NCBI GenBank assembly: GCA_015680685.1
Contig: MNCI01026391.1
Location: 73,935-137,934, forward strand
Reading direction: 5' to 3'
Length of the DNA stretch: 64,000 nt
Source of the DNA: Gnetum montanum
Lineage: Eukaryota; Streptophyta; Gnetopsida; Gnetales; Gnetaceae
How positions within the stretch are numbered: the first letter of the stretch is position 1; each line of letters starts with the position of its first letter. This document shows positions 46,231-58,066 of this stretch, piece by piece. The notes beneath the pieces are model-generated. The model had not been told where the DNA came from, did not search any database, and worked only from the letters and a program-made list of their open reading frames with translations. A program made the position numbers and the translations under genes.

Positions 46231-46929
46231 TTAAACAAAAGGAAAACACCTCGAAGGTTACCTTATCCTCAAGGTAACCCAAGGCAGTTCCACCAACTCT
46301 TAACATATTGTTGCAATGGAACTCCACCACAACTAATTAAGCAATATCAATAGTGGTAGCACTCACAATCATGGGGAATGCCACCACCAAGGCAACAGTA
46401 TCCTTACTGGCAACCTGACCCATATGGATATTACGTGCAGTAGCCAATCTTCCCACGTGATTCTACTAGTCATGTCACTCCTCAACCTCACTACCAAGCC
46501 TTTGAGTATTATGGGACTCCCTCTTTTATAGGTGATATTCTACAAGCATATCATCCTTCTCATCCGACCACATCTCTTCCACCAACAGCTCCAATACCAC
46601 CTACTCCTGCAATGCAACGTAAAATCCCTACCAATCTGTAGTAATGTAATGCCACAAGGGTTATTAACTCTCAACCTACTATTGGTTCCAACAACCACAT
46701 GAAGAAAAGACCTTTCTTTAGAACCAACAGTCCAACCAAGCCCTTACAATTAGAAGTGACTGATTCCATAGATGCCTTAGTATTAATCAAAGATTCAGAG
46801 CCCCCTTCAACCCAATCACCATACTCAATGCATACAGTCATGCTAAAACATGTCATCATTGATTAGATCAAAGCTCGCCATCTTTCTAAGAAATTCCTAA
46901 TCTTGGGAATCCTATAATATACTTACAAA

Positions 46930-47260
46930 TCATTGGAAATGCATCGTGCAAGGATCTTTTGAGTTCAGGTTCCAATGTCAACTTGATTTCTCAAGAAATG
47001 TACAAGGCCTAGAACCTACCTCCATTGAAAAAGAGCAAAATCTATCTAGAGTTGGCCGACCAGTCAATCACTGTCCCATTGGGCCTGGTGGAAGACATTA
47101 TTACCACTATTTGTGGGTGTTCATACCCAGCTAACTTCCTAGTGATTCAGGTAAATAATGATTAGGGGGACTTCCCAATCATAATGGAAAGGGAATGGCT
47201 AAGCACCATTAATGCACGCCTAGGAATCTATGATCCTTTCCTAGAAATATCAAAGGAAAA
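46930..47260 (+). pseudogene. element E aspartic protease with altered active site
   Basis: The region matches the D protease (NLISQEMYKA, LELADQSITVPLGLVEDIIT). The catalytic DSG triad reads SSG (codons from 46962), so the catalytic Asp is lost. A 46-bp duplication around a single N lies just downstream (47319-47412). Confidence 0.7.
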
Positions 47261-47318
47261 TACATTTAGAAAGATCAAGAAGAAGAAAATTCCACTCATT
47301 GCATATAGTGACACTGGA

Positions 47319-47412
47319 TGTAATTGCATGTAGAGGTCATGTTTTGTGCAAAGTTTAGCATTGCNGTGTAATTGCATGTAGAGGTCATGTTTTGTGCAAA
47401 GTTTAGCATTGC
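47319..47412. repeat. exact 46-bp duplication around a single N
   Basis: 47319-47364 and 47367-47412 are identical and lie on either side of the undetermined base at 47365. Probably an unmerged contig overlap. Confidence 0.9.
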
Positions 47413-47917
47413 CTACATGCAATCAATGTGCACAAGTAATTAACATACAAAGATGCATGTGTGTGCAGTAGCCACACGATAGGAAGACACCTAGTGGTTG
47501 ACAGCTGATCAAGAAATTAGGTCACTCATAGGCATGGAACGAATTGAGGGTTTTGCTTGTACTTACATCGATAGCATAGACGCATTAGAGCAAGTCCACC
47601 ACCAACTTCCAAGTCTTAACCTTGAAAATATCAACTAGGGGAAGTTGAAAATCCCTAAGAAATTTAAGCAGGAGCCCCTCGAGCTGAAACCATTACCCAC
47701 TGATATGGAATACACGTTCCTTAAAAATGGAAAACTAGTAATTATCAATGCTAAGCTTGATCCTCAATAGAAAGAAGAACTACTAAAGGTAATAAATAAA
47801 TTGTCGAAAGCCTTCACTTGGTCATATACCAAATTAACTAGAGTAGATCCTAGGATATACCAACATAGAATTTACACTAACCCCTCCATAAAGCCTCAAA
47901 GACAACTATAGAGGCAA

Positions 47918-48472
47918 TTGAACCCTAAGCTGAAGCAAGTAGTTACGCAAGAAATCGAACAAATTTTCAAGGTTGGGTTCATATACCCCATTGCTGATAG
48001 CGAATGGGTTAGCCCCTTAGTTATTATGCCTAAAAAGGGAGGAAAATGGAGGTTGTGCATAGATTTCAGGCTACTAAATATGGCAACATTCAAAGATCAA
48101 TTTCCATTACCATTTTTCAACCAAGTCTTTGACACCATCGCAGGGCATCGCTATTACAGTTTCTTGGATGGATATAGTGGATATAACCAAATAAAAATAG
48201 CCCTAAAAGACCAAGCCAAGACTATGTTCACTAGTCCTTGGGGAACGTTCGCATACAAACAGATGTCATTTGGCTTGTGTAATGCCCCTACAACATTTCA
48301 ATGACTAGTTCTAGGCATATTCCAATAGCAGATAAGGAATGGCATGGAGGTCTTTATGGACGACTTCTCCACTTATGGAGTAAACTTTGATCAAGCCTTG
48401 GACTAGTTGGAGCAAGTGTTAAAAATATGTGTAGAAACCAATTTGAGGCTCAACTAGCAGTAAATCCTTTTA
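47918..48472 (+). pseudogene. element E reverse transcriptase
   Basis: An open frame of 128 codons (47918-48304) carries the RT core in order: PLVIMPKKGGKWRLCIDFRL, YYSFLDGYSGYNQI (with the first catalytic Asp), FTSPWGTFAYKQMSFGLCNA. After a TGA at a former Arg codon the frame continues to FMDDFSTYG, whose Asp pair is at 48359-48364, so both catalytic regions survive. The N-terminal RT part lies upstream at about 47530-47917. It would copy the element RNA from a tRNA primer. Confidence 0.88.
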
Positions 48473-49330
48473 ATGGTGAAAGAAGGTGTAGTACTAGGGC
48501 ACAAAATCTCACACATAGGGATAGAGGTAGACCTTGAAAAAATTAAAATTATCCACGAAATTACCCATCAACCAGAAACTGTCAAAGATATTCGGTCATT
48601 CCTTGGACATACTAGCTACTATAGGAGATTTATTGATAACTTTATAATGGTTGCCAAACTGTTGGTGGAATTAACGAAAAAGGATGTGCCTTTCAAGTGG
48701 ACTAGGGAATGTGAACTAGCTTTCCAAACATTAAAGCAGAAGCTAGTAGAAACACCCATTCTACAAGCTCCTAACTGGTCCAAACCATTCCATATGATGA
48801 CTAACGTATCCAACTATGCCTTAGGAGTTGTACCTACATAGTTAGATGACCAGAAACATCCTTATTACATCCACTATGCAAGGAGAAGTATTGTTGGTGC
48901 ACAACTTAACTACACTGCCACAGAGAAAGAATTAATGGATGTAGTGTTTGCACTAGAAAAGTTTAGACACTATGTATTAGGATATAATGTATATGTACAT
49001 ACAAATCATAATGCAATTTGATTCCTCATGAATAAGCCAATGGTAAGCCCTTGTATCATACGATGGCTTGTAATCTTACAAGAGTTTGATCTTATAATGA
49101 TCAATCAACAAGGCACTGAGAATGTAGTTACGGATCATTTATCTCGGGTGTGATGGGACAACAAAGAGGATGAGTATCCAATTTTTGATCATTTCCCTAA
49201 TGAATTCCTCTTTTTTGGTGTAGTGAATAATCAATCACCCATGGAGACAAACTAGTATAGTAGCATTCTTACCTATCTCCTCACCCATCAAACACTACAA
49301 GAGTTAAACTTTAAGAAGAAACAATAGTTT
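48473..49330 (+). pseudogene. element E RT thumb and RNase H
   Basis: The open frame 48473-48841 holds VVLGHKISHIGIEVDLEKIK, SFLGHTSYYRRFIDNF and the start of RNase H (NWSKPFHMMTNVSNYALG). After one stop, RNase H continues: TATEKELMDVVFALEKFRHY (near 48915-48975), VHTNHNAI and a final ENVV.DHLSR motif near 49120-49150. Only scattered stops interrupt it. Confidence 0.85.
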
Positions 49331-49379
49331 CTTCACCAATCTAAGTACTTTATGGAGATCAATGTGCAACTTTACAAAG

Positions 49380-50600
49380 TGTGTCCCAATGGCTTAGTTC
49401 GATGGTGTGTTCCCAATCTAGATCAACTACGAGTTCTCTAAGATGCTCATTAGGGTCCTTGTGGAATTCATTACACTACGAGATGAATGACCATCAAGAT
49501 CCTTCTTGTAAGATATTATTGGCCTACATTATGTCGGGATGCCTATCATTTCATCTAATCTTGTAAGTGCTATGAATGTGATGGGGGAATAACTACTAGA
49601 ATTGAGGGTCCACAACAATGGATCGAATAGTTAGAACCCTTGGACATTTATGGAATTGATTTTATGGGGCTGATTATACCAATGTCCAATGGAAAAGCTT
49701 ATATTATTTTTTTCATTGATTACCTAACAAAATGGGCCAAAGAAGCTACTGTTAAAAATTGTACATCATCTATAGCTGCACAATTTATTCAACAACAAAT
49801 CATAAATAGGTTTGATGTGTTGTGTGCACTTATATTAGACAATGGTACATACTTCATAGGTGCAAACTTTTGGAAATTAATGCAATGCTTAGGGGTTGAA
49901 CACAAACTGTCAACACCATACCATCCCCATGTGAAGGATCCAGCTGAACTCACCAATAGGGAGATAACAAAAATATTAACAAGAACCATTAGCAAGTTTA
50001 GGCGAGACTAGAGCACTAAACTGAACAATGCTCTTTGGACATACCACTCCACATGGAAACTCCCTATAGGATACTCTCCCTATGAGTTAATGTACAGTAA
50101 ATTACCAATGCTTCTCATTCAAACTGAGCTCCGTACACTATCCATAGCATGAGACCTTAACCTTGACCTTGATCTAGCATAGAAAAAATAGTTAGTAACC
50201 CTTAACTTGCTAGATGAAAATAGACTAGCTACCCTATCATCTAAGTTGCACAAGGCATTTAATAAATAGTGTCATGACCTAAGGATTAGGAAAGTTAAAT
50301 ATCAATCAGGAGATAAGGTTCTCTATTGGAATCCCACACATGTACCATAATGTGCTAAATTTCAAACACTGTGGGAAGGACCTGATATTATTTATGCAAC
50401 TTTTCCTTCAGGGGCCATGAAAATATACAAATGTGGGAGCCGAGACAAGAAACTATTGTTCAATGTACAACAAACCAAACTTTTTCATGAGCTTAGGACA
50501 ACTAGTACACATGCTACACATGCTACATCTATTGATGGACAACCTTGCTCACTATTTCGGATCTCCTCCTTCCAACTCAGTCATGGTACTTTGTTTGCTT
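49380..50600 (+). pseudogene. element E integrase
   Basis: The N-terminal zinc-binding region (YYWPTLCRDAYHF, C.CYECDGG) is at about 49390-49600. The open frame 49640-50011 contains the catalytic core: Asp at residue 7 (YGIDFMG), Asp at residue 67 (LILDNGTYF) and Glu at residue 103 (AELTNREI), exactly 35 residues after the second Asp, a perfect DX35E spacing. The C-terminal part includes GDKVLYWNPTHVP (near 50311-50345) and LWEGPDIIYATF and ends with ISSFQLSH near 50580. No chromodomain follows. Stops outside the core make it inactive. Confidence 0.88.
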
Positions 50601-51015
50601 GATCTACTTTTATTCATCATCCATTAAGTTCTTAGGATGGTGGATTTAATTATATCACATTGATTGCTAATGTTTGTTTTTTACCTTTGAATTATGATGC
50701 TGATATTAAGGTATGGTTCTTTTGGTAAAATAGGTAATAAGTTCACATTGTCCACTCATCCATACAACTCTATGGTCTCCTTTGGCTTGGAACTATACAA
50801 CCCCTTTTTCTAAGTAAATTTATTAATGAATTGATGGCTGGGTACTTTTCAAACCAAGTAAAGACTCAAAGGATGAAAAGGGTATGACTTCAAGGGGGAT
50901 TTGATGCATTTATGCTGACCATTCTCTTGGGTTCTTTGATGCTTGTTTTTTGGGTTTTCTGCCATTCTAACATTGTTCAAAGATTAGGAAGCAGAGTGAA
51001 TAAAAATAAGTCTTT

Positions 51016-51240
51016 NNNNNNNNNNNNNNNNNNNNNNNNNNNNNNNNNNNNNNNNNNNNNNNNNNNNNNNNNNNNNNNNNNNNNNNNNNNNNNNNNNNNN
51101 NNNNNNNNNNNNNNNNNNNNNNNNNNNNNNNNNNNNNNNNNNNNNNNNNNNNNNNNNNNNNNNNNNNNNNNNNNNNNNNNNNNNNNNNNNNNNNNNNNNN
51201 NNNNNNNNNNNNNNNNNNNNNNNNNNNNNNNNNNNNNNNN
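51016..51240. other. assembly gap (225 N)
   Basis: Undetermined bases inside the 3' region of element E, at the left edge of the inverted contig. Confidence 0.95.
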
Positions 51241-51459
51241 AAAAAATTGGGAAGGTATGGGATTATTGACTAACTGACAAATAATGGTAGAACGGGATGA
51301 CAGAATCAACGTGCCCAGTGAATGGATCAATAAGCATATTAAAACATTAGTGTTCATGAACATTGTGGTGAACACTCATACATAAATGACATCCAAGCCT
51401 TTATTTGGTAGCTTGAAGAGAAAAAGAAAGAGAAAAAAAATATGGAGCTTGTTGCTACC
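51241..51459. repeat. 219-bp perfect inverted repeat, left arm
   Basis: The exact reverse complement of 52341-52559, by my reading of the two stretches. The right arm starts directly after the single N at 52340. Confidence 0.9.
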
Positions 51460-52340
51460 AATGTCGAGAGTGTTCCTTCCATTGTTTATCCATAGCCATG
51501 CCACTAAACTTTCTCCTTTGATAAATGATCCAATTCTGGTCCATCCTGATTTTTTCTTCCAAGCCCAGTCCATTGTTTGTATGATCACCATCTACACACA
51601 CAACACAGTCACAAATGAGCAAGGATAGATAAACCACAATGTAGTTGATACCTTACCTTGATATGAAGTGCATTGGCTAAGTTATGGTTATGGTAGAAAT
51701 TGGTTTGGAGATTTATTACAGGAGACTACCCAAGGTGTAGGGGTTAGGTGAATAGTAAAATGAAGAAAATTAAAAAATTTGTGCTAGAGCCCCCATGACT
51801 AAGAGCGAACCTCTAGTAGCTATAAGATGGAAAAATATGAGGAGCAAAAAACACGTGAAAAAATAATAATGGAAATGCTAATAAAATGGATGTCATTAAT
51901 GGGGATGAAATAAGAGATGATTAATTATAGAAAATATTTAAGGAAAAGAACTTAACAATTGCATCAAAAAGAAATGCTAGTGGGTCCTTCCCAAAGTAGG
52001 CTCATGCCTTTTATGCCTTGATAAACCCACAAACCAAAGATTTTGTAGGCTCTAGGAATGTCATTTGAAAGCAAGAGTTAAAACATTACCCATAAGAATT
52101 CACCAAAGAAAAACAATGCATCAACCCAGAATGGACTAATGATAAAAATGACAATGAGGTGAAAAATGGAAAGAAAGATGGAGAGGACAGAATGGAATGA
52201 AATCCCAAAAACAAGATTCTGTAAAGCCCCTTGTATATTTCATGGTTAAGATGGTTGAGTAGAACTTCATCTCAAATCTAGACTCAAACCAACCACATTC
52301 AGTGACCATGCATCAATACACTTGGCCAATTCATCCTCTN

Positions 52341-52559
52341 GGTAGCAACAAGCTCCATATTTTTTTTCTCTTTCTTTTTCTCTTCAAGCTACCAAATAAA
52401 GGCTTGGATGTCATTTATGTATGAGTGTTCACCACAATGTTCATGAACACTAATGTTTTAATATGCTTATTGATCCATTCACTGGGCACGTTGATTCTGT
52501 CATCCCGTTCTACCATTATTTGTCAGTTAGTCAATAATCCCATACCTTCCCAATTTTTT
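52341..52559. repeat. 219-bp perfect inverted repeat, right arm
   Basis: Partner of 51241-51459. This arm has the orientation expected for element E. Confidence 0.9.
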
Positions 52560-52621
52560 ATAAAGAACTTGTTTCTTTTCTTCTATACTTGGTGACAAGT
52601 TTTCATTCAGTTCTGGAGGTA

Positions 52622-53551
52622 TGATGAGAGTAGTTACTCTAATTATTAGAGTGGTTACTCTAGTAGTTACTCTAGTGGTTACTCTAGTACTTATTCTAAT
52701 TATTAGAGTGGTCACTCTAGCACTTGCTTTAGTAGTTATTCCAGTTATTAGAGCGGTTACTCTAATTATTAAGGTAGTTGCTCCCAAGTCTATAAATATA
52801 GTGCCCAGGAGCACAATTGGGAGGAAGTCCTTTAGTAGTAAAGTAGCAAAACTCTTGTAGTCTATTTGAAAGTTAGATTATTTTCCAAATGCCCGTAGTA
52901 GGAGGTCTAAGTGTGGATAGATCTTTATTTGAGAATTATGTACTTGAGCACACCTTGTGTACGGTAATAAAGACAAGCTCTTTGATTCATCCTTGTAGCA
53001 CTTGAGATTTGTTTTCTTATGCATTTATTTTATTTTATTTTCTTATGCATTTATTTTATTTTATGCACTTTACATTTCTGTTATTAGCATAGCAATTCAT
53101 TTTGATCAATTAAGAAAATCGTTAAATTACACAAGCACAACCACTTCGAGCATGTGTGTAACGCTTGGTAACCCAGTAATGATTAGCATTTTGTAATCTT
53201 AGCAGTGTTGCACTAGTTCAGGATGTGTACGACAAGTGGGAATGGATGCTAGTGTTTGGATTAGTTAGAACACTAGTTAATGAGTAGTTAAGTTAAATTA
53301 GTCACTTAGTTACCTCTCTCCTTCCCTACTAGCATAGGACATAAAAACATAAAAGCTATAAAAATCATATGTCTCAAGCTTACTTATCCATACAATCATG
53401 ACATACTGGTAAGCTTGGGAAGATAAAAATCAACTAACCCATCCTTGTTCCACAAGGGCGCATAAGCACTTAGTCCTTGGAATTCAACCGGATCATGTGT
53501 GAAATTCTCGTATTCGTATGGTTGAGCATAGGTGTACCTTTTTCCTCGTCA
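52622..53551 (+). repeat. element E 3' LTR
   Basis: 930 bp, with TATAAATA at 52791-52798 and AATAAA at 52966-52971. It ends CCTCGTCA, one change from the expected CTCATCA. The palindrome array is at 52633-52770. Confidence 0.93.
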
Positions 53552-54110
53552 ACAATGTACATGATTTGATGAAGGCAATTGATGAATAATTTAAGTCCTC
53601 AAACAAGGCATTGGCTAGCATCTTAACAATGAAATTTTCATCCATGAGGCTTATCGAAATCTGTGGTGTGTGTGAGCACATTGTTCAAATGAGGGATATA
53701 GAGACTCAGTTGAAAACACTTGAGGTTGAGATGTAAAATTATTTCCTTATGCACTACATCTTGAACATACTCCCACAATGGTACAAACCATTTAACATTT
53801 CTTATAACACACATAGAGAAAAATGGTTAATCAATAAACTAATGATCATCTGTGTAGAAGAAGAGGGTAAAATTGCTATGGAAGTAGGAGAGAGTGTGCA
53901 TATGACTACACAAAGAAAGAATAAGGGACAAGTCAAAAGTAAGTAGAAGGTAAACTGCCTACACAAGTTAATATTAAGAAGGAATCTAAATGATTTTTCT
54001 ATAAGAACAAACAACATATAAAAAAGGATTATCCTAAATATCAGAAATCAATTGAAAAGAAAGGTAATCAATTCTCACTTGTTTGTTTTGAATCTAATAT
54101 GATTGATGTT
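53552..54110 (+). pseudogene. copia K gag, part 2
   Basis: Resumes the gag frame exactly after element E: VHDLMKAIDE continues WYDN of part 1. MRDIETQLKTLEVEM, LNILPQWYKPFNISYNTH and the ICVEEEGKIAMEVGESVH block follow, then a decayed zinc-knuckle region (near 53990-54060). One stop at a former Gln codon and others further on. Confidence 0.85.
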
Positions 54111-54683
54111 GGCCATAACACATGGTGGATTGACTCCAGTTCTACAATCCATGCTACTAATACCTTTCAAGGGGTGCAAAACATAAGGACACCAATGGGA
54201 AGTGAGTTGTGCATCTAATCGGGCAACAAGATGCACTCATATGTGGAGGCAGTCAAAACATGAAAATTAGTTTTAAGTAGTGATTTTTTTTTAGATTTTG
54301 AAAAGACATTTTATATTCCAAATTTTTCAAGAAATTTAATTTCTATTTCAAGTTTTGTATCATTGGGATTTTCCTTTCATTTTTTAGACATTGTATTCAG
54401 TTTATATTATAGATATAAATTTATTGAAAATGGTACATTAAGAAATGGTCTTTTCAAAATTATTTTACAAAATGAAACTTATTATACTTCTATGCATGTT
54501 CATGATAGTGTTGGTGTTAAGAGATGTGTTATGAATGAAATATCCTCTATGTTATGGCATCGTATGTTAGGACATATCTCTATTGAGAGAATAAAGAGAT
54601 TAGTAAATGATGAAGTTCTTAGTACCCTAGATTTTGCTGACATTGACACTTTTGTGGACTACATAAGGGGAAAGTAGAACAAT
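54111..54683 (+). pseudogene. copia K protease and pre-integrase region
   Basis: The copia protease motif reads WWIDSSSTIHAT (Asp codon at 54132-54134); the usual DSG is DSS, a Gly-to-Ser change explained by G-to-A. The frame 54363-54677 carries the GAG-pre-integrase motif LWHRMLGHISIERIK (from about 54549). Confidence 0.8.
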
Positions 54684-55300
54684 ATGTCAAAGAAAGATTC
54701 CAAGAGGAGTTCAAACACATTAGATATCATACATACATATATTTGTTGTCCAAATATGGACACGTATGCTCAAAGGTATTTCATTACTTTTATGGATGAC
54801 TACTCACGTTATATGTATCTCTACCTACTTCATAATAAGAACGAAGCTTTAGATACCTTTAAGATGTTTAAAGTTGAATTAGAGAAATAATGTGATAAGC
54901 AAATAAAGAGAGTTAGGTCTGATAGAGGTAGTGAATACTATGGTAGATATACTAATGATGGATAAGCATCTAGTCCTTTTACTAAGTTTCTTCAAGAGCA
55001 TGGGATTGTTGGCTAGTACACTATGCCTAGTTCTCTAGAGTAGGATGGTGTGGTAGAAATAAGAAAGGAAATATTATTGGACATGGTGCAAAGTATTCTT
55101 AACAACTCCAAGATTCCTAAGTCCTTATGGACCAAAGCTCTCAAGATGACTATGTATATATTAAGCCAAGTTACAAACAAGGCTCTCTCAAAGACATCAT
55201 TTGAATTATGGAGAGGTTGGTAACTAAGTTTCTGACATATACATGTTTGAGGATGTCTGTCTGAAGTAAGAGTCTATAATCCATAAGAAAAGAAGCTAGA
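54684..55300 (+). pseudogene. copia K integrase
   Basis: The open frame 54684-54890 includes the first catalytic Asp block (TYAQRYFITFMDDYSRYMYL). After a stop, VRSDRGSEYYG contains the second Asp (near 54915-54945) and a GVVEIRKEILLDMVQSI block has the catalytic Glu (near 55050-55090). Several stops. Confidence 0.82.
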
Positions 55301-55799
55301 CCCAAGAATCATAAGTGGGTATTTCGTTGGATATGTTGAATGATCTATGGGATATAGATTTTATTATCCATCACACACTACTAGGTTTGTGGAATCAATG
55401 AGTGCTATATTTATTGAGAATGACTTGATTAGTGGGAGTAATTGATCCTAAAACATTATTCTAAAGAAAGATCATGCAAGTTCCCAACCCTCTACTTCAA
55501 GTGAAAGACTGATTATTGTATACAACACACCTAGAGCACAAACACATGATGAATAATAACCATTCATTGAAGTCCTACAGACTGCTAAGGAACAAGTAGT
55601 AGATCCAACTGAATAAAAAATACCAAAACCCCTTGAACAACCATTGAACATCATGCTCCCCAGAAGAATGATGAACTAACATTAATACGATCTACTAGAT
55701 TAAGGAAATTAGCAATTCTTAGTGACTATATAGTGTATCTACAAAAGTCTAAATATAACATAGGCACTGAAGATAATCCCAAAATATTTTCACACGCCA

Positions 55800-56640
55800 T
55801 GAGTTATATGGATTCTAACTTGTGGTATGATGCCATGAAAGATGAGATAAAATCTATGTCATCTAATGGAGTCTAGGATCTTTTCAAGTTGCCTAATGAT
55901 GTAAAAAATATTGGATGCAAATGGGTCTTCAAGAAAAATAAAGACTCATTAAGAAACATTGAAAGATATAAGGCAACACTAGTTTCTAAAGGATTTATTT
56001 AGAGAGAGAGAATAGATTACATGAAGATCCTTTATCTTGTATCTAAGAAAGACTTTGTTTGTGTGATTATGGCATTGGTTGCCCATTTTGATTTTAAATT
56101 ACATCAAATGGATGTGAAAATAGCATTCCTCAGTGGTGATATAGAGGAATAGGTTTATATGAAACAACTTGAAGGAATTTTCTCTAGCAGTGGTGAGCAA
56201 TTGATATGCAAGCTCAAAAAATACCTATATGGATTGAAATAGGCCTCATGCCAATGGTATTTAAAATTCCATGATGTCATCACTTCATTTGGTTCTAAAG
56301 AGAACATAATGGATCAAAGTATATACTAGAAGGTTAGTCGGAGAAAAATCTATTTCCTTGTCCTATATGTGGATGATATCCTTCTTGTCACCAATGATAA
56401 TGGATTTCTATATGAGGTGAAGAAATTTCTCTCTAAGAACTTCGACATGAAGGATATGGGTGAGGCATCTTATGTCATTGGCATTAAGAATCATAGCAAT
56501 CAATCTAGATGTATTCTAGGACTATCCCAAGAAACCTATATCAATAAAGTTTTAGAGAGGTTTTAAATGAAAGATTGTTCACCAAGTATAGCATCCATTG
56601 TGAATGGTGATAAGTTTAATTTGAACTAATGAGCTAAGAA
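55800..56640 (+). pseudogene. copia K reverse transcriptase
   Basis: Across frames: a GCKWVFKKNKDS block (near 55915-55950), MDVK-type text (near 56110), LKKYLYGLK (near 56215-56240) and the catalytic YVDD at 56366-56377. The open frame 56369-56566 continues with DDILLVTNDNGFLYEVKKFL, NFDMKDMGEASYVIG and LSQETYINKVLERF. The catalytic box is intact although stops interrupt the rest. 55301-55799, the linker between integrase and RT, is strongly decayed. Confidence 0.88.
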
Positions 56641-56689
56641 TTATTTGGAGAAAATACAAATAAGAAAAATTCCATAAGCTTTAGCTATT

Positions 56690-57251
56690 GAAAGCCTAAT
56701 GTATGCTCAAGTTTGCACAAGACCTTGCATTGCCTTTACTATGGGAATGTTGAACAAATATTAGAGTAATCTAGGCATTGACAACTAGAGGGTTGGAAAG
56801 AAGTTGATAAGGTACCTTTGAGGTACAAAAGATTACATGCTTATGTATAGATGAACTAACAATCTAGAGGTGATTGGCTACTCTAATTTAGACATTTTTG
56901 GTTGTGTTGATTTAAGGAAATCAACATATGGTTATGTTTTTATGTTGGCTAGAGAAGTTGTATTCTAGAGAAGTGGAAAGAAAACCTTAGTTGCTACTTC
57001 CACAATGGAGGCAAAGTTCATTTCTTGTTTTGAGGCTACTATCTTTATGCCTAAGAATAATAAGAGTGGCAATTGAACTAAACACATCAACATTAACGTA
57101 CTTAGCCATAAGGAAACGTGTTAAGGAAAATAAATTGGTTATTAAGCATATAAGCAATGAATTGATGATAGTTGATCCTTTCACAAAAGAAATGCCACTA
57201 AAGTCATTTAAGGATCATGTAGTTCAAATGGGACTTGGTTCCATAATGTGA
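56690..57251 (+). pseudogene. copia K RNase H
   Basis: SLMYAQVCTRPCIAF (near 56690-56735), TKDYMLMYR, VIGYSN.D (near 56870-56890) and KSTYGYVFMLARE-like text are readable, then the ending EHISNEL-type block in frame 56991-57251 (ISNELMIVDPFTKEMPLKSF, KDHVVQMGLGSIM). This closes pol, about 300 bp before the 3' LTR. Confidence 0.85.
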
Positions 57252-57532
57252 TTTGAATGTACAATTTTACAATCTTAATGAAACTCTTATTTAGTTATGG
57301 TGTTTTCTCATATTTAATTTGTGCATACATCTATTCGAAAAAATTCACATATGGCAGGACCTAGAATAAACATTGGGTTTATTGATAAATTTAGTTACAA
57401 TATAAGGAATTAAGTTTAACAGATAATACATTATAATACATGAAAGATAATACTCACATTCAGAGGAACCATCACCATGATTCATGTATTTATCTCTTAA
57501 AATTTGGATTTCATGGATATTAATTTAAATAT

Positions 57533-57550
57533 GGAGACCAAGTGAAAGAA
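57533..57550 (+). promoter_or_regulatory. copia K polypurine tract
   Basis: GGAGACCAAGTGAAAGAA directly precedes the 3' LTR and would prime plus-strand DNA synthesis. Confidence 0.7.
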
Positions 57551-58061
57551 TGTAACCATTTATAGGAAAACTAACAGTCTGTAACGATCCCATAAATGTG
57601 AACATTATGGGAAAATTGACAATTTATAATGGTTTCATAAATGTGACCATCATGAGAAAACCAACAACTTGTAATAGTTCCATAAAAGTGACCAACATAG
57701 GGAAATCAATTATTTCTAATAGTTACCACAAGAGTGATCTCATATTTTCCATTTAAACCAAAATTTTGGTAACTAATTTTTTTTCTAGCCTATAAAATTT
57801 CGTGATGGGAGAATAAAGGCATTGAAAAAAATCACGGCAATGTTATAGTTTTTTTCCCTATCACAAACACTCAAAGTTTTCATACACCATTGTTGTTAAG
57901 TGTTGGTGTGATAGAAGAATCAGAACACTCATTATAACAAGTTCATGTAAAGGTATTAATGGCTAAAGGTCAATTTCAATTTATTTTTGCATCTTTGATT
58001 CTTTATGCAATTCATTTATTGTGTCATCTAGCCAATGTTTTCTAAATAACATTTTCCAACA
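57551..58061 (+). repeat. copia K 3' LTR
   Basis: 511 bp, TGTAACC to TTTTCCAACA. It is longer than the 5' LTR because a unit of about 43 bp (TGTAATGGTTCCATAAA...GTGACC...GGGAAA type) is repeated near 57570-57700. Confidence 0.88.
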
Positions 58062-58066
58062 ATAAA

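Larger units (their letters stand above)
50601..52621 (+). other. element E 3' non-coding region with gap and inverted contig
   Basis: Matches the 3' regions of B and D, but the part 51241-52339 is in the orientation opposite to the rest of E. It is bounded by a 225-base gap (51016-51240) and a single N (52340). CTGGAGGTA before 52622 holds the polypurine tract. Confidence 0.75.
43625..53551 (+). mobile_element. Ty3/gypsy element E, full length, nested in copia K gag
   Basis: 9927 bp with two 930-bp LTRs (43625-44554 and 52622-53551) and the perfect target-site duplication ACAAT (43620-43624 and 53552-53556). Internal order: PBS, gag, protease, RT, RNase H, integrase, 3' non-coding region, polypurine tract. 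It is the most complete gypsy copy in the window, with open pieces of RT (128 codons) and integrase (123 codons), but it has stops, a gag deletion and a protease active-site change. A contig inside its 3' region appears inverted. Confidence 0.93.
41711..58061 (+). mobile_element. Ty1/copia element K, complete but split by gypsy E
   Basis: LTRs at 41711-42132 and 57551-58061 enclose a tRNA-Met-type primer site, gag, protease, integrase, RT and RNase H in copia order. ATAAA at 41706-41710 and 58062-58066 is a perfect 5-bp target-site duplication. Removing element E (43625-53551) and one copy of ACAAT restores a continuous gag frame and an element of about 6.4 kb. Stops in every domain make it inactive. 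Confidence 0.92.

Noticed and set aside
50912-51375. Open frames spanning the 51016-51240 gap
   Set aside because: Same reason: the N run carries them, and the right side is part of an inverted contig.
51241-52559. Large hairpin as a possible MITE or small-RNA locus
   Set aside because: The arms are perfectly identical in strongly decayed sequence, bounded by N on both sides, and the loop is a normal part of the element in reverse orientation. Misassembly is more likely.
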